A stretch of DNA of 24,224 bases from Chloroflexota bacterium. Its GTDB lineage: Bacteria > Chloroflexota > Anaerolineae > UBA7937. The DNA lies in assembly GCA_003453555.1 (NCBI GenBank), contig DMLA01000089.1, positions 2,299 to 26,522 of the forward strand. Direction: 5' to 3'. The notes beneath the pieces are model-generated. The model was not told the DNA's origin. It worked only from the letters and a program-made list of their open reading frames with translations, and searched no databases. Shown piece after piece: positions 22,906 through 24,224 of this stretch. The position numbers and the translations under genes were made by a program. Positions within the stretch are counted from its first letter, which is position 1, and each line of letters begins with the position of its first letter.

Positions 22906-23631
22906 TCACTCGTAGCGGTGCACAATCTTGCCCAGCGGCAGGAACAGGTCACCCTGGCCGAAAAAGCCACCGATAATGCGTTTGGGCTCAAGGATGTAGG
23001 TCGGATCGATCTCCGAACGCTCATAAACCACAGAAGCGCGTCCGCCGAAGAATTTGCCTTCCTGCGCAGTGAACTCGCCAGGGGTGAGGATTAACTGGCG
23101 CAGGGGTGGCTCTCCCTCCTCAGCAGCTGGGATATACTTCAGCGAGAAGACACCGCCCGTGCTCCAGGGCACCTCGTCCATGCTGGCTTCGTACTCAGGT
23201 ACGACCAGTGCTTTAAGAATTTGGTGCCCTAGACGATTCACCTGGCCGCGCACCGCTTCGTACTCGTGGTAGAGTCCAATCTCGGCCATCTTCTTCTGGT
23301 AACCCCAGATCTCCCGGCCGCCGGTCAACGGTAGATGCGAGTCGACATACAGGAAGGGTTCGTAGTCACCTTCGATGTCCCCAAACTTGACCTGCACGTA
23401 GAGGGCCGCTTCCTTGAAGCCGCCCTGCGTGGTGCCCAGCTCAAACTCCGAGACCCAGGTAATCACGATGTTGGTGCGCGGCTCCATCGGCTCCGGGACC
23501 ACGCGTCGCACGTTCTCGATGTCCGTCTCGTACACCACGAGTTGGACCTTCATATCTCTCCAAACGAGAGGTGGCCTTGCGTATAGAGGGGATACCAGAG
23601 GATTGGTGTACCCCCAATCGTCTACTTTCAC
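22906..23631 (-). CDS. Acetoacetate decarboxylase-like enzyme
   Basis: An acetoacetate decarboxylase (ADC) superfamily protein of 241 residues, near the usual 245-260. The Schiff-base lysine region is GREIWGYQKKMAE; K113 and K114 match the ADC pair K115/K116, in a segment usually written GxPKK, here with Gln for Pro. The block GFKEAALYVQV upstream also fits. I chose GTG 23631 because AAAGGAG is seven bases upstream; an ATG at 23691 would add 20 residues but has no ribosome site. Family members include true decarboxylases as well as aldolase/dehydratase variants that use the same lysine, so the reaction is open. It is the first gene after the promoter at 24009-24037. Confidence 0.82.
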   Translation of the reverse strand: MKVDDWGYTNPLVSPLYARPPLVWRDMKVQLVVYETDIENVRRVVPEPMEPRTNIVITWVSEFELGTTQGGFKEAALYVQVKFGDIEGDYEPFLYVDSHLPLTGGREIWGYQKKMAEIGLYHEYEAVRGQVNRLGHQILKALVVPEYEASMDEVPWSTGGVFSLKYIPAAEEGEPPLRQLILTPGEFTAQEGKFFGGRASVVYERSEIDPTYILEPKRIIGGFFGQGDLFLPLGKIVHRYE

Positions 23632-23786
23632 AGTCTCACTCCTTTCCAGGCTATCTCCAGAAGAAACGGACCCTACACGTCCACTCGGCATATCAAGGAG
23701 GTGGAGGAAGGCCGCTACCCGCTGCGCCTGCTGCTTGCATGAAGTGCCGCTGTGAGCTATTCCAGTTAATGTGTTTACGAGCGGTT

Positions 23787-23822
23787 AAAAGGGGGAACAA
23801 CGCTCCCTCAACACCAGGGAAC
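23787..23822 (-). promoter_or_regulatory. Candidate attenuator: two mutually exclusive stems
   Basis: On the minus strand AGGGAGC can pair with upstream GTTCCCT (seven pairs including one G-U, seven-base loop). It can also pair, through GGGAGC, with downstream GTTCCC (six pairs including one G-U, GTT loop), which is followed by CCTTTT. This is the arrangement of an antiterminator and a terminator. The T-run is short and the hairpin small, so confidence is low. Confidence 0.3.
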
Positions 23823-23950
23823 CACGACACCGCACCGCTCCAGATGCCCACCTTTCATAGTTTCAGGAAACGAGATGGAGGGCCACGCTCGTCGTCGAAG
23901 AGGGCTGCCCTCGTTTGCTGCGTCGACAATAGGGTAACAAAGTACTTCCA

Positions 23951-24018
23951 ATGATAAAAGAATGTGCAAAGAACTTATACGGACAAGCGGTCATCCTGTC
24001 CAGAGCACATTCTATCAT
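23951..24018. repeat. Nested inverted repeats overlapping the promoter
   Basis: Outer arms ATGATA-AAA-GAATGTGC (23951-23967) and GCACATTC-TATCAT (24005-24018) match over 14 bases with a three-base bulge. Between them GGACA-N11-TGTCC (23981-24001) forms an inner repeat. The right outer arm covers the -10 hexamer, so a bound regulator would block the promoter. Which regulator binds is unknown. Confidence 0.5.
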
Positions 24019-24037
24019 ATTTTCCGCCCCGTGTCAA
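24009..24037 (-). promoter_or_regulatory. Sigma70-type promoter of the minus-strand catabolic locus
   Basis: On the minus strand TTGACA (24032-24037), a 17-base spacer and TAGAAT (24009-24014): consensus -35, consensus spacing and a -10 with one mismatch. Transcription would start near 24002 and read into the decarboxylase-like gene. It is the only promoter of this quality I found on this strand, so it may drive much of the 18.6 kb locus. Confidence 0.75.
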
Positions 24038-24224
24038 TAGCCCACGGTGCTTGGTCGTGTCACATTGGCTCACCTATGAAAGAGGCTGTCAAGTAGTAGC
24101 AAGACCGTTTTCCTTACAGGATCTCTTGGGAAGAGCAAGTGCAACCATTTCTGGCTTACGACGGCCTCATTCCCCTGTGGCCAGCCTCCTATTAGGGTCT
24201 CATCAGGACCAGATATCACTCACC

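Larger units (their letters stand above)
23632..24224. other. Leader and upstream intergenic region
   Basis: About 590 bases without a recognisable gene. The minus strand carries a strong promoter (24009-24037), so the first gene would have a leader of roughly 370 bases. The leader holds nested inverted repeats (23951-24018), a short perfect hairpin GAGGG-CAG-CCCTC (minus strand, 23900-23912) and two competing stems (23787-23822). From 24038 to 24224 I see no gene, tRNA or transposon end. Confidence 0.6.

Noticed and set aside
23632..24002. Cobalamin riboswitch in the leader of the first catabolic gene
   Set aside because: I could not find a B12-box (GCCACTG-like) or the expected core around it.
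24038..24224. Transposon or IS end at the right edge of the window
   Set aside because: No terminal inverted repeat, target duplication or transposase-like frame could be identified.

Overview
The window looks like a chromosomal segment of an anaerobic or facultative bacterium. A Chloroflexota-like origin is my best guess (low to moderate confidence). It rests on a Pro-rich linker after the lipobox of the sugar-binding lipoprotein, a two-ATPase sugar ABC transporter, mid-50s GC by eye, and the DegV / radical SAM / NadE / Lgt neighbourhood. No rRNA, tRNA or CRISPR was seen.

Layout. (1) Positions 75-4165, plus strand: a compact housekeeping-type operon with a DegV-family lipid-binding protein, a radical SAM protein with extra C-terminal cysteines, an NAD+ synthetase-like enzyme and prolipoprotein diacylglyceryl transferase (Lgt). 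(2) Positions 4213-4818, plus strand: a scar in which the first ~75 codons of an MFS transporter run in frame into the C-terminal end of a large serine recombinase, which carries an in-frame TAG. (3) Positions 4819-5455: a convergent intergenic stretch without a recognisable gene. (4) Positions 24224 down to 5456, minus strand: about 18.6 kb in which every gene points the same way, preceded by a strong sigma70-type promoter at 24009-24037.

The minus-strand locus reads, in transcription order: acetoacetate decarboxylase-like enzyme, aldehyde dehydrogenase, D-2-hydroxyacid dehydrogenase; then a carbohydrate ABC importer (lipoprotein, two permeases, small two-TM protein, two MalK/UgpC-type ATPases); a chimeric epimerase/TOBE scar; a zinc polyol dehydrogenase; a KduD-like SDR; an adenosylcobalamin-dependent diol/glycerol dehydratase with fused large and medium subunits plus a separate small subunit; a 2-keto-3-deoxygluconate-type PfkB kinase; a GntR/HutC regulator; a cupin; and a xylulokinase-like FGGY kinase.

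Working model (inference): a polyol, sugar or sugar acid is imported, oxidised by the two dehydrogenases and phosphorylated by the two kinases. A diol formed from it, or imported with it, is dehydrated by the B12 enzyme. The resulting aldehyde could be oxidised by the aldehyde dehydrogenase, and hydroxy- or keto-acids processed by the 2-hydroxyacid dehydrogenase and decarboxylase-like enzyme. The most unusual point is an apparently intact B12 diol dehydratase inside a sugar-import and sugar-kinase locus, with no microcompartment shell genes, no reactivase genes and no encapsulation peptide in view. Base composition differs between parts of the locus, and scars lie at or near its edge and at an internal boundary, so it looks assembled by recombination.
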